Made by a program: the position numbers and the translations under genes. DNA of 64,000 nt, from positions 3,352,001-3,416,000 of the forward strand of contig NZ_CP059139.1 of assembly GCF_014109765.1 (NCBI RefSeq), read 5' to 3'. The stretch is from Pseudomonas berkeleyensis (GTDB lineage Bacteria > Pseudomonadota > Gammaproteobacteria > Pseudomonadales > Pseudomonadaceae). Below, one piece after another: positions 39,835 through 47,812 of this stretch (the first letter of the stretch is position 1; every line of letters begins with the position of its first letter). Below the pieces are notes generated by a model. That model ran no database searches and was not told the origin of the DNA. It worked only from the letters and a program-made list of their open reading frames with translations.

Positions 39835-41073
39835 TCAACGCAGCAAACGCGTATCCAGCGTCTTCGACGGCCCACCGATGACATTCTCGGTGATGTCGAT
39901 GAAGTCCTTGGTGCTGACCTTGTCCAGGCGCATGAGCCCGCGGGTGACGTCGTCCAAGGACATATTTCCCTTTTCCTTGGTCTTCTGCCGAATCTCCCGA
40001 TCCAGCTCCTGCAACAACAGCACGGCCCGCGCAGTAACCGGGCCACTGGCGTTGTCGGTACGCAGGCTGTTGACCGGTTTGCTCCAGCGAATCAGTTGTT
40101 CACGGATCTTCTGATAGCGATCCTCGCTGATACCGCCCGCACGGCGCACCAGCTCGATGGCGTAGTACTCGGCCAGCCCCTCGGCGATCCAGTCACTGCG
40201 GTCGCGCCCATAAATACGACCGAACACATGCACCAGCTCATGCACCAGCGAACTGGTGCCGTTCTCGCTCACCAGCGGCCGATCCGCATGCATGAAATAG
40301 GAGTTGGAGGCAGACAGGCCACCGCGCCACATCGGATCCCCCGCACCAACGATCAACAGCTTGTCCGGGTCACGCGGGAACACCTGCTGCATCTGCGGCC
40401 AGACGAAGGTGAGGAAGGTCATCACGTCCATACGCCGCATACCCTCGCCCACCGGTGCGGCAATCGCCACCTCGGTGTCGCCCAGGCGAGTGCGGCGGGT
40501 ACCCAGCTTGCCTGCTAACATCCAGCCGGTGGGACGATCGAACTTGCGCTGCGGGTTGTCGATGCGAAAGCGATTCTTACCGATACGCGGCCAGCCGGTC
40601 TCCACGCTCTTCCAGCCCTGGGGCAATTCGAACTGCAGACGCGCTACCAGATCGGTCTTGTCCACCTGGTCGAGCACAGCGGCCGGCACCAGGTCGTCAC
40701 CACGGAACAGCGCCCAATCCGGGGTCATGCGGGCGTCAAAACGCCCAGGCTTGCGCTCATGATCGATCTGCACGCGGTAGCTCAGTGTGCTCTTGCCCTT
40801 GGCGGGCTGCCACTTGCCACGTCCCGGCGCTTCCTCCGACCACTGGCCGTCGGCCTTGAAGTCGCTGTAACGACCCTGCTCGCCCAGGTTGAAATCCAGG
40901 CTACGGATACGTTCACCTTTTTCCACGGTGATGCTGACCTCGGCCTGAGCGCTCTCGGGCAGGAAGCGCACCTGGTAATCCAGGTCGACCTTCTGCGTCG
41001 CCGCCCAGGTCGGCAGGCTGAGGCTCAACAACAGTAGAGACGAATACAGAGGCAAACGAGACAAAGGCAGCAT
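39835..41073 (-). CDS. Secreted HExxH protein, putative gluzincin peptidase
   Basis: A 412-residue exported protein. A signal peptide (cleaved near TWA, residue 24) is followed by a beta-rich N-terminal region and a central SLVHELVHVFGR segment. HELVH fits the HExxH zinc site and the Glu of WIAEGLAEYYAIEL about 20 residues later fits the third ligand, as in M1/M61-like gluzincins. No family is recognised with certainty. AGGAG precedes the ATG at 41073. Confidence 0.7.
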   Translation of the reverse strand: MLPLSRLPLYSSLLLLSLSLPTWAATQKVDLDYQVRFLPESAQAEVSITVEKGERIRSLDFNLGEQGRYSDFKADGQWSEEAPGRGKWQPAKGKSTLSYRVQIDHERKPGRFDARMTPDWALFRGDDLVPAAVLDQVDKTDLVARLQFELPQGWKSVETGWPRIGKNRFRIDNPQRKFDRPTGWMLAGKLGTRRTRLGDTEVAIAAPVGEGMRRMDVMTFLTFVWPQMQQVFPRDPDKLLIVGAGDPMWRGGLSASNSYFMHADRPLVSENGTSSLVHELVHVFGRIYGRDRSDWIAEGLAEYYAIELVRRAGGISEDRYQKIREQLIRWSKPVNSLRTDNASGPVTARAVLLLQELDREIRQKTKEKGNMSLDDVTRGLMRLDKVSTKDFIDITENVIGGPSKTLDTRLLR

Positions 41074-41174
41074 GCAGGGCTCCTGATGCGAATAGGCAAT
41101 TGGCCATAAGACAGCCGCGCTACGGGGCAATTCCGTGGGCGATCAACAGATTTGCCACGAAGCCGTGGCGTGAA

Positions 41175-41624
41175 TCAACCCGCGCGAAAAATCAGATGCT
41201 CTTCCCAGTCCTCCTCGGCCACGCTGTTTTCACTGAGCATGCGACCCGACTGGGAGATGCGTTCGGCGTGCACGGCGTCCGGGTCGCCACTGACCAGGTG
41301 GTGCCAGGACGGCAGATCCTTGCCCTCGCTGACCAGACGATAGGCACAGGTCGGCGGCAGCCACTGGAACTGATCCGCCTGCGCTGGCGTGAGCTGGATG
41401 CAATCGGGCACGTGCTGGAAACGGTTGGCGTAGTCACTGCAGCGACAGCTGTTGAGGTCGAGCAGCTTGCAGGCGATACGCGTGTAGTACACGGCGCCGT
41501 CGTCCTCGTCTTCGAGCTTCTGCAGGCAGCACAGCCCGCAGCCGTCGCACAGCGACTCCCACTCGCGCTGATCGAGCTGAGCGAGCGTCTTGTGTTTCCA
41601 GAAAGGTTCGACTTGAGCGGCCAT
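41175..41624 (-). CDS. ycgN: YcgN family cysteine cluster protein
   Basis: A 149-residue UPF0260/YcgN protein. The Cys cluster [16 protein letters not shown] with later Cys residues in [16 protein letters not shown] and VPDCIQLTP suggests a zinc or iron-sulfur site. Function unknown; it is conserved in gammaproteobacteria. Single gene. Confidence 0.9.
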   Translation of the reverse strand: MAAQVEPFWKHKTLAQLDQREWESLCDGCGLCCLQKLEDEDDGAVYYTRIACKLLDLNSCRCSDYANRFQHVPDCIQLTPAQADQFQWLPPTCAYRLVSEGKDLPSWHHLVSGDPDAVHAERISQSGRMLSENSVAEEDWEEHLIFRAG

Positions 41625-41707
41625 GGAAGCAGTATGGACTCGACGGAGAAAAAGCGCGGCAGTCTAGCCTGAGCGATCAGCGCGGCCAAGCAGGCAGCGC
41701 TGCAATG

Positions 41708-41739
41708 AAAAAGCCCGATGCACAGGCACCGGGCTTTTC
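41708..41739. terminator. Terminator after the gntR gene
   Basis: AAAAGCCCG (41709-41717) and CGGGCTTTT (41730-41738) form a stem with T-runs on both strands. It would end leftward transcription from the GntR regulator gene (stop at 41753). Confidence 0.8.
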
Positions 41740-41752
41740 GGCCTTCCCGTAA

Positions 41753-42520
41753 TCAGCGGTTGGCGGCGCTGCGCCCTGGTTTCTTCTTGGACTGCAGCAG
41801 GTGCGAGAACACCGCATGCAGGTCATCCGAGGCGCTTTCCTCGTCCAGGTTCAGCTTGCTGTCGATGTGATCCATGTGATGCATCATCAGTTGTACCGCA
41901 CGCTCGGCATCGCGCGCCTCGATGGCATCGATCAACTGGTTGTGCTCGTCGTAGGAACAGTGCGAACGGCCACCGCTTTCGTACTGGGCGATGATCAACG
42001 AAGTCTGCGAAACCAGGCTGCGCTGGAAACTCACCAGCGGCGCATTGCGTGCGGCCTCGGCCAGCTTGAGGTGGAACTCGCCGGAAAGACGGATACCGGC
42101 GCCGCGATCACCGCGAGAGAAGCTGTCCTGCTCGTCACGCACCATCTGGCGCAGCTCGGCCAGTTGCTCGGCGGTGGCATGCTGCACAGCCAGTTCGGTG
42201 ATGGCACGCTCGACCAGGCGACGCGCATAGAAGATCTGCCGGGCTTCATCGACGCTGGGGCTGGCCACCACTGCCCCCCGGTTCGGGCGCAACAGGACAA
42301 CGCCCTCGTGGGCCAGGCGCGAGAGCGCACGGCGGATGATTGTACGGCTGACGCCGAAGATCTCACCCAGCGCTTCTTCGCTCAACTTGGTGCCAGGTGC
42401 CAGGCGCTGCTCGAGAATGGCATCGAAGATGTGGGCGTATACGACATCATCCTGAGTCCCGCTACGGCTGCTTTTGCCAGTACGCGGCTGCTTCTTGAGG
42501 GGCTGCAATTGATCGTTCAT
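41753..42520 (-). CDS. FCD-type GntR regulator of the purine cluster
   Basis: A 255-residue FadR/VanR-like regulator. An N-terminal Lys-rich lead precedes the winged HTH (LGEIFGVSRTIIRRALSRLA) and a C-terminal FCD ligand domain with ARNAPLVSFQRSL and SYDEHNQLIDAIEARDAERA, whose His/Asp residues usually bind a metal. It sits divergent from the AzgA-type permease at the left edge of the ureide cluster. Its own promoter carries a perfect TTGTACACAA. It is the prime candidate for binding the TTGTNNACAA motif repeated in the cluster. Confidence 0.9.
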   Translation of the reverse strand: MNDQLQPLKKQPRTGKSSRSGTQDDVVYAHIFDAILEQRLAPGTKLSEEALGEIFGVSRTIIRRALSRLAHEGVVLLRPNRGAVVASPSVDEARQIFYARRLVERAITELAVQHATAEQLAELRQMVRDEQDSFSRGDRGAGIRLSGEFHLKLAEAARNAPLVSFQRSLVSQTSLIIAQYESGGRSHCSYDEHNQLIDAIEARDAERAVQLMMHHMDHIDSKLNLDEESASDDLHAVFSHLLQSKKKPGRSAANR

Positions 42521-42623
42521 TCTGGCTCGCGTCAATGAGAGTCGCCGACACTGCGACTCTACTGTGTTCTACCCGGTGGCTGACAAGCTCCGAGAAGAAA
42601 AACTTCGGGAAAAATTGGATTGA

Positions 42624-42633
42624 TTGTACACAA
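42624..42633. promoter_or_regulatory. Candidate GntR operator, gntR promoter
   Basis: A perfect TTGTACACAA palindrome lies 104 bp upstream of the gntR ATG in the 594-bp gap to the NCS2 gene. FCD GntR proteins typically bind NTNGTNNACNA. It suggests autoregulation. Confidence 0.6.
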
Positions 42634-42956
42634 ACCAATCGTTCACTACACCTGTAGTTGTCTGACGTCGTAGCTGAGTCTGCAAGAAACCTCCTCACTG
42701 AACCCAGCCACCACTCAAACCCTTTCCTTATATAAGCAGTACTTCTCAGGCCAATATTGGATAAACACTCCAGATACCCCATCTGGGGCGTGTTTCAGCG
42801 CTTTACCCGCCATCTGCGCGAAAATTCAGCATCTATCTGTTTTAAAAGCCTTTTTAATAAAAACCGAGCGACGATTGTCGTCAAATCCGCGCATTTTCGT
42901 GGCGAGAATCGCCCAGAGTGCGATTTCCGCAACAGTGAAAACATTAATTGCATTTT

Positions 42957-42966
42957 TTGTATACAA
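42957..42966. promoter_or_regulatory. Candidate GntR operator, NCS2 permease promoter
   Basis: A perfect TTGTATACAA palindrome lies 149 bp before the permease GTG and 27 bp before a RutR-like box. The rest of the 594-bp gap (42521-43114) shows an ACTACACCTGTAGT palindrome at 42645-42658 and AT-rich stretches but no gene. Confidence 0.6.
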
Positions 42967-42992
42967 CAGCATAATCGCGCTCGAGTGACTTC

Positions 42993-43008
42993 TTGACCGC
43001 TCGGTCAA
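42993..43008. promoter_or_regulatory. Candidate RutR-type operator, NCS2 permease promoter
   Basis: TTGACCGCTCGGTCAA has 7-bp perfect arms and fits the Escherichia coli RutR box TTGACCANNTGGTCAA except at the inner pair. It lies 107 bp upstream of the permease start. Confidence 0.6.
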
Positions 43009-43114
43009 CAACTTAGCCAGGAAGCACCGCAAAAACACCGCCTGCCTCAGAGAGCCATTGTCCTTGCGCAACGCTCTGGGCGGTACACAACAAGAGAGAT
43101 GAGGAGTACCCGCT

Positions 43115-44455
43115 GTGGAAAGCGTCAAACAAGAACAACACGCGACTCAACTGGAAAGAGCCGGCCTACTCGACCGCTTCTTCAAATTGACCGAGCACCG
43201 CACCAGCATCAAGACCGAGCTGCTGGCCGGCCTGACGACCTTCGTCACCATGGCCTACATCATCTTCGTCAACCCCAACATCATGGCCAGCGCCGGCATC
43301 GACCACGGAGCGGCTTTCGTCGCCACCTGCCTCGCCGCGGCTGTCGCCAGCATCCTCATGGGTCTGTACGCCAACTGGCCGGTGGGCCTGGCTCCGGGCA
43401 TGGGGCTCAACGCTTTCTTCACCTACACCGTCGTCGGCGAGATGGGTTACAGCTGGGAAGTGGCACTGGGTGCGGTGTTCATCGCCGGCTTGCTGTTCAT
43501 GATTCTCAGCCTGTCGCGCATTCGCGAGTGGTTGCTCAACAGCATCCCCACCAGCCTGCGCTTCGCCATGGGTGCGGGGGTCGGCCTGTTCCTCGGCCTG
43601 ATCGGCCTGAAGACAGCCGGTATCGTCGTCGATAGCCCGGCCACCCTGTTGACCATGGGTTCCTTCCAGCAACCTGCCACCCTGCTGGCAGCAGTCTGCT
43701 TCCTGGCCATCTGCGTGCTCAGCCACCGCAATGTGTTCGGCGCCATCCTCATCAGCATGCTCGGTGTCACCGCTATCGGCTGGGCACTGGGCCTGGTGGA
43801 GTACAGCGGCGTGATCTCGATGCCGCCGAGCCTCGAACCCACCTTCCTCGCGCTGGACATCACCGGCGCGCTGGAGGTGGGCATGATCAGCGTGATTCTG
43901 GCTTTCCTCTTCGTGAACATGTTCGACACCGCCGGCACCCTGATGGGCGTCGCCCATCGCGCCAACCTGGTGGATGAGAATGGCCATATCAAGGATCTGT
44001 CCAAGGCGCTGAAAGTGGACAGCACCGCCGGCGCATTCGGCGCGGTGGTAGGTTGCCCCCCGGTAACCAGCTACGTCGAGAGCGCCTCGGGCGTTGCCGC
44101 AGGCGGCCGCACCGGCCTGACCGCAGTGACCGTTGGCGTGCTGTTCCTGGTGGCGATGTTCTTCGCCCCGCTGGCCGGCATGATTCCGGCGTATGCCACC
44201 GCTGGCGCGCTGATCTACGTGGCGATGCTGATGATGAGCGGCATGGCGCACATCGACTGGAAGGATCACACCGATACCATCCCAGCCATCGTTACCGTGG
44301 TGATGATGCCGCTGACCTTCTCCATCGCCAATGGCATCGCCCTGGGCTTCCTTACCTACGCCACGCTGAAGCTGCTGACCGGCCAGCGCGACAAGGTATC
44401 GCTGAGCCTGTACCTGCTGTGCATCATCTTCATCGCCAAGTTCGCTTTCCTCTGA
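43115..44455 (+). CDS. NCS2 AzgA-type purine permease
   Basis: A 446-residue inner-membrane transporter with about 13 helices. GLTTFVTMAYIIFVNPNIM, GLAPGMGLNAFFTYTVV and FVNMFDTAGTLMGVAHRANL are signatures of the AzgA (guanine/hypoxanthine/adenine) branch of NCS2. It would import purine bases with protons. Start is GTG at 43115 with GAGGAG 9 nt upstream. GntR and RutR-type boxes precede it and a terminator follows. Confidence 0.92.
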   Translation: MESVKQEQHATQLERAGLLDRFFKLTEHRTSIKTELLAGLTTFVTMAYIIFVNPNIMASAGIDHGAAFVATCLAAAVASILMGLYANWPVGLAPGMGLNAFFTYTVVGEMGYSWEVALGAVFIAGLLFMILSLSRIREWLLNSIPTSLRFAMGAGVGLFLGLIGLKTAGIVVDSPATLLTMGSFQQPATLLAAVCFLAICVLSHRNVFGAILISMLGVTAIGWALGLVEYSGVISMPPSLEPTFLALDITGALEVGMISVILAFLFVNMFDTAGTLMGVAHRANLVDENGHIKDLSKALKVDSTAGAFGAVVGCPPVTSYVESASGVAAGGRTGLTAVTVGVLFLVAMFFAPLAGMIPAYATAGALIYVAMLMMSGMAHIDWKDHTDTIPAIVTVVMMPLTFSIANGIALGFLTYATLKLLTGQRDKVSLSLYLLCIIFIAKFAFL

Positions 44456-44480
44456 CGACAAGCTGCATGCGCTGATCGAG

Positions 44481-44508
44481 ACCCCGGCCGCGTGCCGGGG
44501 TTTTCGTT
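44481..44508 (+). terminator. Terminator after the AzgA-type permease
   Basis: ACCCCGGC (44481-44488) and GCCGGGGT (44494-44501) form an 8-bp stem with a 5-nt loop, followed by TTTCGTTTG. Confidence 0.85.
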
Positions 44509-44571
44509 TGATCCATCAATGCCAGACAGAGGGGCCACCTGGATGTAATCCGCAGCCATGCCGCCGCCCTG

Positions 44572-44842
44572 CCCCGGATTGCATCCGGGCTACGTCGACG
44601 TACATCGGTAGGGCGCGCCATGCGCACCGAATCCGCACGCAGCACCATGGGATTCATCAGACCCGGTGCGCGCGGCGCACCCTACATGCCCATGCCTCGC
44701 TCTTGGCCAACGGACATTTACCGACCCACCTCCGGATTGCATCCGGGTTACGCTGGCGTTCGTCGGTAGGGTGCGCCGTGCGCACAGAGTCGGCACGCGA
44801 CATCGCGGGATTCATCCAACATGGTGCGCGCGGCGCACCATA
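44572..44842. repeat. Tandem duplicated REP cluster, 158-bp period
   Basis: Two diverged copies of a compound unit lie head to tail. Each unit holds a CCGGATTGCATCCGGG element (44574 and 44732), a GTAGGGYGCGCC unit (44608 and 44766), GGATTCATC (44650 and 44808) and GGTGCGCGCGGCGCACC (44665 and 44823). All four marks are spaced by 158 bp. This fills most of the 551-bp gap between the permease and hiuH genes; no gene is seen here. Confidence 0.8.
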
Positions 44843-44916
44843 CAGCCCTGACATCAGAACCGTCGCTCACCCATGCGGCAACCTCGGGCAGAACTTGGCC
44901 CTGGCAAAACACCCGC

Positions 44917-44943
44917 ATAAAAAAGCCCGCAGTGTGAGCGGGC
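44917..44943 (-). terminator. Terminator after hiuH
   Basis: On the minus strand GCCCGC and GCGGGC form a 6-bp stem with a 7-nt loop followed by six T residues. It lies about 65 bp past the hiuH stop. Confidence 0.75.
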
Positions 44944-45006
44944 ATAGGGACTCAAACGAGTCTGAGGGTGACAAGCATTCGTCTGGCGGGCAGCGCCACT
45001 ATCGCT

Positions 45007-45360
45007 TCAGCTACCGCGATAGGTGGAATAGCTGTAGGGGGAAATCAGTAGCGGTACGTGGTAGTGCTCCTGCCCGGCATCGATGCCAAAACGCAGTACC
45101 ACCACGTCGAGAAAAGCCGGTTCCGGCAAGCTGACACCGCGAGCACGGTAGTAGTCGCCAGCGTGGAAATGCAATTGATAGACACCACTGCGGTAGTCAT
45201 CGCCCTGTAACACCGGCGCATCGCAACGGCCATCGTGGTTGGTCGCAACGGTGTTGATCAGCTCCAGCTGCGCGCCTTCGACGCGATACAGCTCGACCTT
45301 GATGCCACTCCCCGGACAGCCGTGCGCGGCATCCAGTACATGTGTAGTCAAACGTCCCAT
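45007..45360 (-). CDS. hiuH: 5-hydroxyisourate hydrolase
   Basis: A 117-residue transthyretin-like enzyme. The catalytic residues are in MGRLTTHVLDAAHG (His), NHDGRCD (Arg) and the invariant C-terminal tetrapeptide YRGS. It hydrolyses 5-hydroxyisourate, the product of urate oxidation, to OHCU. No signal peptide, so it acts in the cytoplasm. It is divergent from puuE with two TTGTNNACAA boxes in the gap. ATG at 45360; the longer frame upstream is promoter DNA. Confidence 0.96.
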   Translation of the reverse strand: MGRLTTHVLDAAHGCPGSGIKVELYRVEGAQLELINTVATNHDGRCDAPVLQGDDYRSGVYQLHFHAGDYYRARGVSLPEPAFLDVVVLRFGIDAGQEHYHVPLLISPYSYSTYRGS

Positions 45361-45497
45361 GGCTCTCGGGCATCCGTCACGACCAACGGCCTGCGAATAC
45401 CGCACCTCCTCTGCTCTGTTGAAATCGGCTCGTTGCAGTGCTCCAACGCTTGGGCAGGATAGCACGCGAGGTGAATATAAAACATTTAACGCTAAAA

Positions 45498-45507
45498 TTG
45501 TACACAA
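45498..45507. promoter_or_regulatory. Candidate GntR operator, hiuH side
   Basis: A perfect TTGTACACAA lies 138 bp upstream of the hiuH ATG in the AT-rich 402-bp hiuH-puuE gap (45361-45762), which otherwise holds no gene. Confidence 0.6.
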
Positions 45508-45678
45508 TAAAATCGACGAAGATCATGCAAATGGCTTCACCTTCACCAATCCGAACCACTCCACAGCACAATAGGCAAGCCTGTAGAACGCCAGATAGCT
45601 GACCAATCAGGCAAGTTTCTTGCTTGGTTCAACAAAGAAGGGAATGACGAAATTCAGATTTACAAACGACAACTAACT

Positions 45679-45688
45679 TTGTATACAA
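45679..45688. promoter_or_regulatory. Candidate GntR operator, puuE side
   Basis: A perfect TTGTATACAA lies 75 bp before the puuE GTG start, a position suited to repression or activation of the puuE-uraD-allA-puuD transcript. Confidence 0.6.
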
Positions 45689-45762
45689 TTAGCCATCCAG
45701 GTCGCGCAGCCATCGATTTCAGGACGCGCAAAGACCGCAACATTCCAGATAGGAAGACTGCA

Positions 45763-46689
45763 GTGAACGCTGATTACCCACGTGACTTGATCGGCTACGG
45801 CGCACACCCACCTCATCCGCACTGGCCGGGCGATGCCCGCGTCGCCTTGTCCTTCGTGCTCAATTACGAAGAAGGCGGTGAGCGCAACATTCTCCATGGC
45901 GACAAGGAGTCCGAAGCGTTTCTGTCCGAGATGGTCGCCGCTCAGCCACTGCAGGGCCAGCGCAACCTGTGCATGGAGTCGCTCTACGAATATGGCAGCC
46001 GCGCCGGCGTATGGCGCCTGCTCAACCTGTTCAAGCAGTACGACATTCCGCTGACCGTCTTCGCCGTGGCCATGGCCGCGCAGCGCCACCCCGAGGTGAT
46101 TCGCGAAATGGTCGCCGCCGGCCACGAGATCTGCAGCCACGGCTACCGCTGGATCGATTACCAGAACACCGACGAAGCCACCGAGCGCGAGCACATGCTC
46201 GAGGCCATCCGCATCCTCACCGAGCTGACCGGCGAACGCCCGCTGGGCTGGTACACCGGCCGCCTGGGGCCGAATACCCGACGCATCGTGCGCGAGGAAG
46301 GTGGCTTCCTCTACGACTCCGACACCTATGACGACGACCTGCCTTACTGGGATCCGGCCAGCACGCCGGAAAAACCGCATCTGGTGATCCCCTACACCCT
46401 GGACACCAATGACATGCGCTTCACCCAGGTGCAGGGTTTCAACAAGGGCGACGACTTCTTCGAATACCTCAAGGATGCCTTCGACGTGCTCTACGCAGAA
46501 GGTAAAGCCGGCGCGCCGAAGATGTTGTCGATCGGCATGCACTGCCGCTTGCTGGGCCGCCCCGCTCGCCTGGCCTCGCTGGCGCGCTTCCTCGAATACG
46601 TGAAGAGCCACGACAAGGTCTGGTGTGCCCGCCGCGTCGACATTGCCAAGCACTGGCACGCCACTCACCCCTTCCGCGCGACCGAATGA
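45763..46689 (+). CDS. puuE: Allantoinase PuuE (polysaccharide-deacetylase fold)
   Basis: A 308-residue cofactor-independent allantoinase. It belongs to the polysaccharide deacetylase superfamily: ALSFVLNYEEGGE, the HEICSHGYRWIDYQ motif and GWYTGRLGPNTRR are diagnostic of PuuE rather than the metal-dependent AllB. It converts S-allantoin to allantoate. The start is GTG at 45763 (MNADYPRDLIGYG) with AGGAAG 7 nt upstream; earlier TTG/GTG codons lie in the operator region. uraD follows 14 bp later. Confidence 0.95.
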   Translation: MNADYPRDLIGYGAHPPHPHWPGDARVALSFVLNYEEGGERNILHGDKESEAFLSEMVAAQPLQGQRNLCMESLYEYGSRAGVWRLLNLFKQYDIPLTVFAVAMAAQRHPEVIREMVAAGHEICSHGYRWIDYQNTDEATEREHMLEAIRILTELTGERPLGWYTGRLGPNTRRIVREEGGFLYDSDTYDDDLPYWDPASTPEKPHLVIPYTLDTNDMRFTQVQGFNKGDDFFEYLKDAFDVLYAEGKAGAPKMLSIGMHCRLLGRPARLASLARFLEYVKSHDKVWCARRVDIAKHWHATHPFRATE

Positions 46690-46703
46690 CAAGAGAGCCG
46701 CCC

Positions 46704-47219
46704 ATGAGCCGTTTCCAGACCCTGACGCCCTCCCAACTGAGCCGCGACGCATTCGTCGCAGCCTTCGCCGATATCTACGAGCACTCGCCGTGGGTCGCCG
46801 AGAAAGCCTACGACCTAGGCCTGGACAGCTCCATCGATGAAATCGAGACGCTGCAGCAGCGCATGGCCGACATCCTCCTGTCCGTCAGCCATGATGCGCA
46901 GTTGGCACTGATCAATGCGCACCCGGATCTGGCCGGCAAGGCTGCCGTACGTGGTGAACTGACCGCCTCCAGCACCGCCGAGCAATCCGGCGCCGGTATC
47001 CACGAATGCAGCGCCGAGGAGTTCGCCCGCTTCACCGAACTCAACGATGCCTACAAGGCCAAGTTCGGCTTCCCCTTCATCAAGGCGGTCAAGGGCAGCA
47101 ATCGCCATCAGATCCTGGCAGCCTTCGAGGAACGCATTCACAACACGCCGGAGCAGGAGTTCCAGACCGCCCTGGCCGAGATCAACAAGATCGCGATGTT
47201 CCGCCTGCAGCAACTGTAA
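46704..47219 (+). CDS. uraD: OHCU decarboxylase
   Basis: A 171-residue 2-oxo-4-hydroxy-4-carboxy-5-ureidoimidazoline decarboxylase. The helical fold has the conserved HSPWVAEKAY start, HPDLAGKAA with the catalytic His region, and FGFPFIKAVKGSNRHQIL. It yields S-allantoin stereospecifically for PuuE. Cotranscribed: 14 bp after puuE and 42 bp before allA. Confidence 0.95.
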   Translation: MSRFQTLTPSQLSRDAFVAAFADIYEHSPWVAEKAYDLGLDSSIDEIETLQQRMADILLSVSHDAQLALINAHPDLAGKAAVRGELTASSTAEQSGAGIHECSAEEFARFTELNDAYKAKFGFPFIKAVKGSNRHQILAAFEERIHNTPEQEFQTALAEINKIAMFRLQQL

Positions 47220-47261
47220 GCGCTGCAGCCTCCCCTCTCTAACAGAACAAGTAGAACAGCC

Positions 47262-47765
47262 ATGCGTAGCCTGACCATCGAGCCCCTGAGCAAAGAAGCC
47301 TTCGCCCCCTTCGGTGACGTGATCGAAACCGAGAACAGCGAGTTCTTCATGATCAACAACGGTTCCACCCGCCGCTATCACAAGCTGGCCACCGTGGAGA
47401 CCGCACAGCCGGAGGACAAGGCCATCATCAGCATCTTCAGCGCCGAATCGCTGCAGATGCCGTTGACCATCCGCATGCTGGAACGCCATCCGCTGGGCAG
47501 CCAGGCTTTCATCCCGCTGCTCGGCAACCCCTTTCTGATCGTGGTCGCGCCAGTTGGCGATGTACCTGTATCAGGTTCCGTCCGTGCCTTCCTCAGCAAT
47601 GGTAGGCAGGGCGTCAATTACCATCGCGGCGTCTGGCACCACCCGGTGCTGACGATCGAAAAGCGGGATGACTTCCTGGTGGTTGATCGCAGTGGTTCCG
47701 GCAACAACTGCGATGAGCATTTCTTCAATGAGGACGAGCTTCTTCTCCTCGAACCCCACCAATAA
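47262..47765 (+). CDS. allA: Ureidoglycolate lyase
   Basis: A 167-residue cupin-type AllA. SKEAFAPFGDVIE opens the fold; GRQGVNYHRGVWHHPVL carries the active-site His residues and DRSGSGNNCDEHF the C-terminal strand. It splits ureidoglycolate to glyoxylate and urea. In several pseudomonads an allantoicase gene lies between uraD and allA, but here only 42 bp separate them. puuD follows 47 bp later. Confidence 0.94.
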   Translation: MRSLTIEPLSKEAFAPFGDVIETENSEFFMINNGSTRRYHKLATVETAQPEDKAIISIFSAESLQMPLTIRMLERHPLGSQAFIPLLGNPFLIVVAPVGDVPVSGSVRAFLSNGRQGVNYHRGVWHHPVLTIEKRDDFLVVDRSGSGNNCDEHFFNEDELLLLEPHQ

Positions 47766-47812
47766 GAGAAGCCCGGGGCTGGCGTGCCTCCCCCGGGAAA
47801 GAGGTACAGATC

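Noticed and set aside
42757..42996. A 79-codon frame in the gntR/NCS2 gap
   Set aside because: No ribosome site, and it overlaps the operator-like sites in AT-rich promoter DNA.
44572..44842. Possible CRISPR array from repeated units
   Set aside because: Units are palindromic REPs of different classes with no uniform repeat-spacer period below 158 bp and no cas genes.
45599..45614. A possible RutR-type box (CTGACCAATCAGGCAA) in the hiuH/puuE gap
   Set aside because: Both arms carry mismatches and the palindrome is poor; chance is likely.
45679..45762. TTG start extending PuuE by 28 codons
   Set aside because: It lies within the TTGTATACAA operator. The GTG at 45763 has a ribosome site and matches the family N-terminus.
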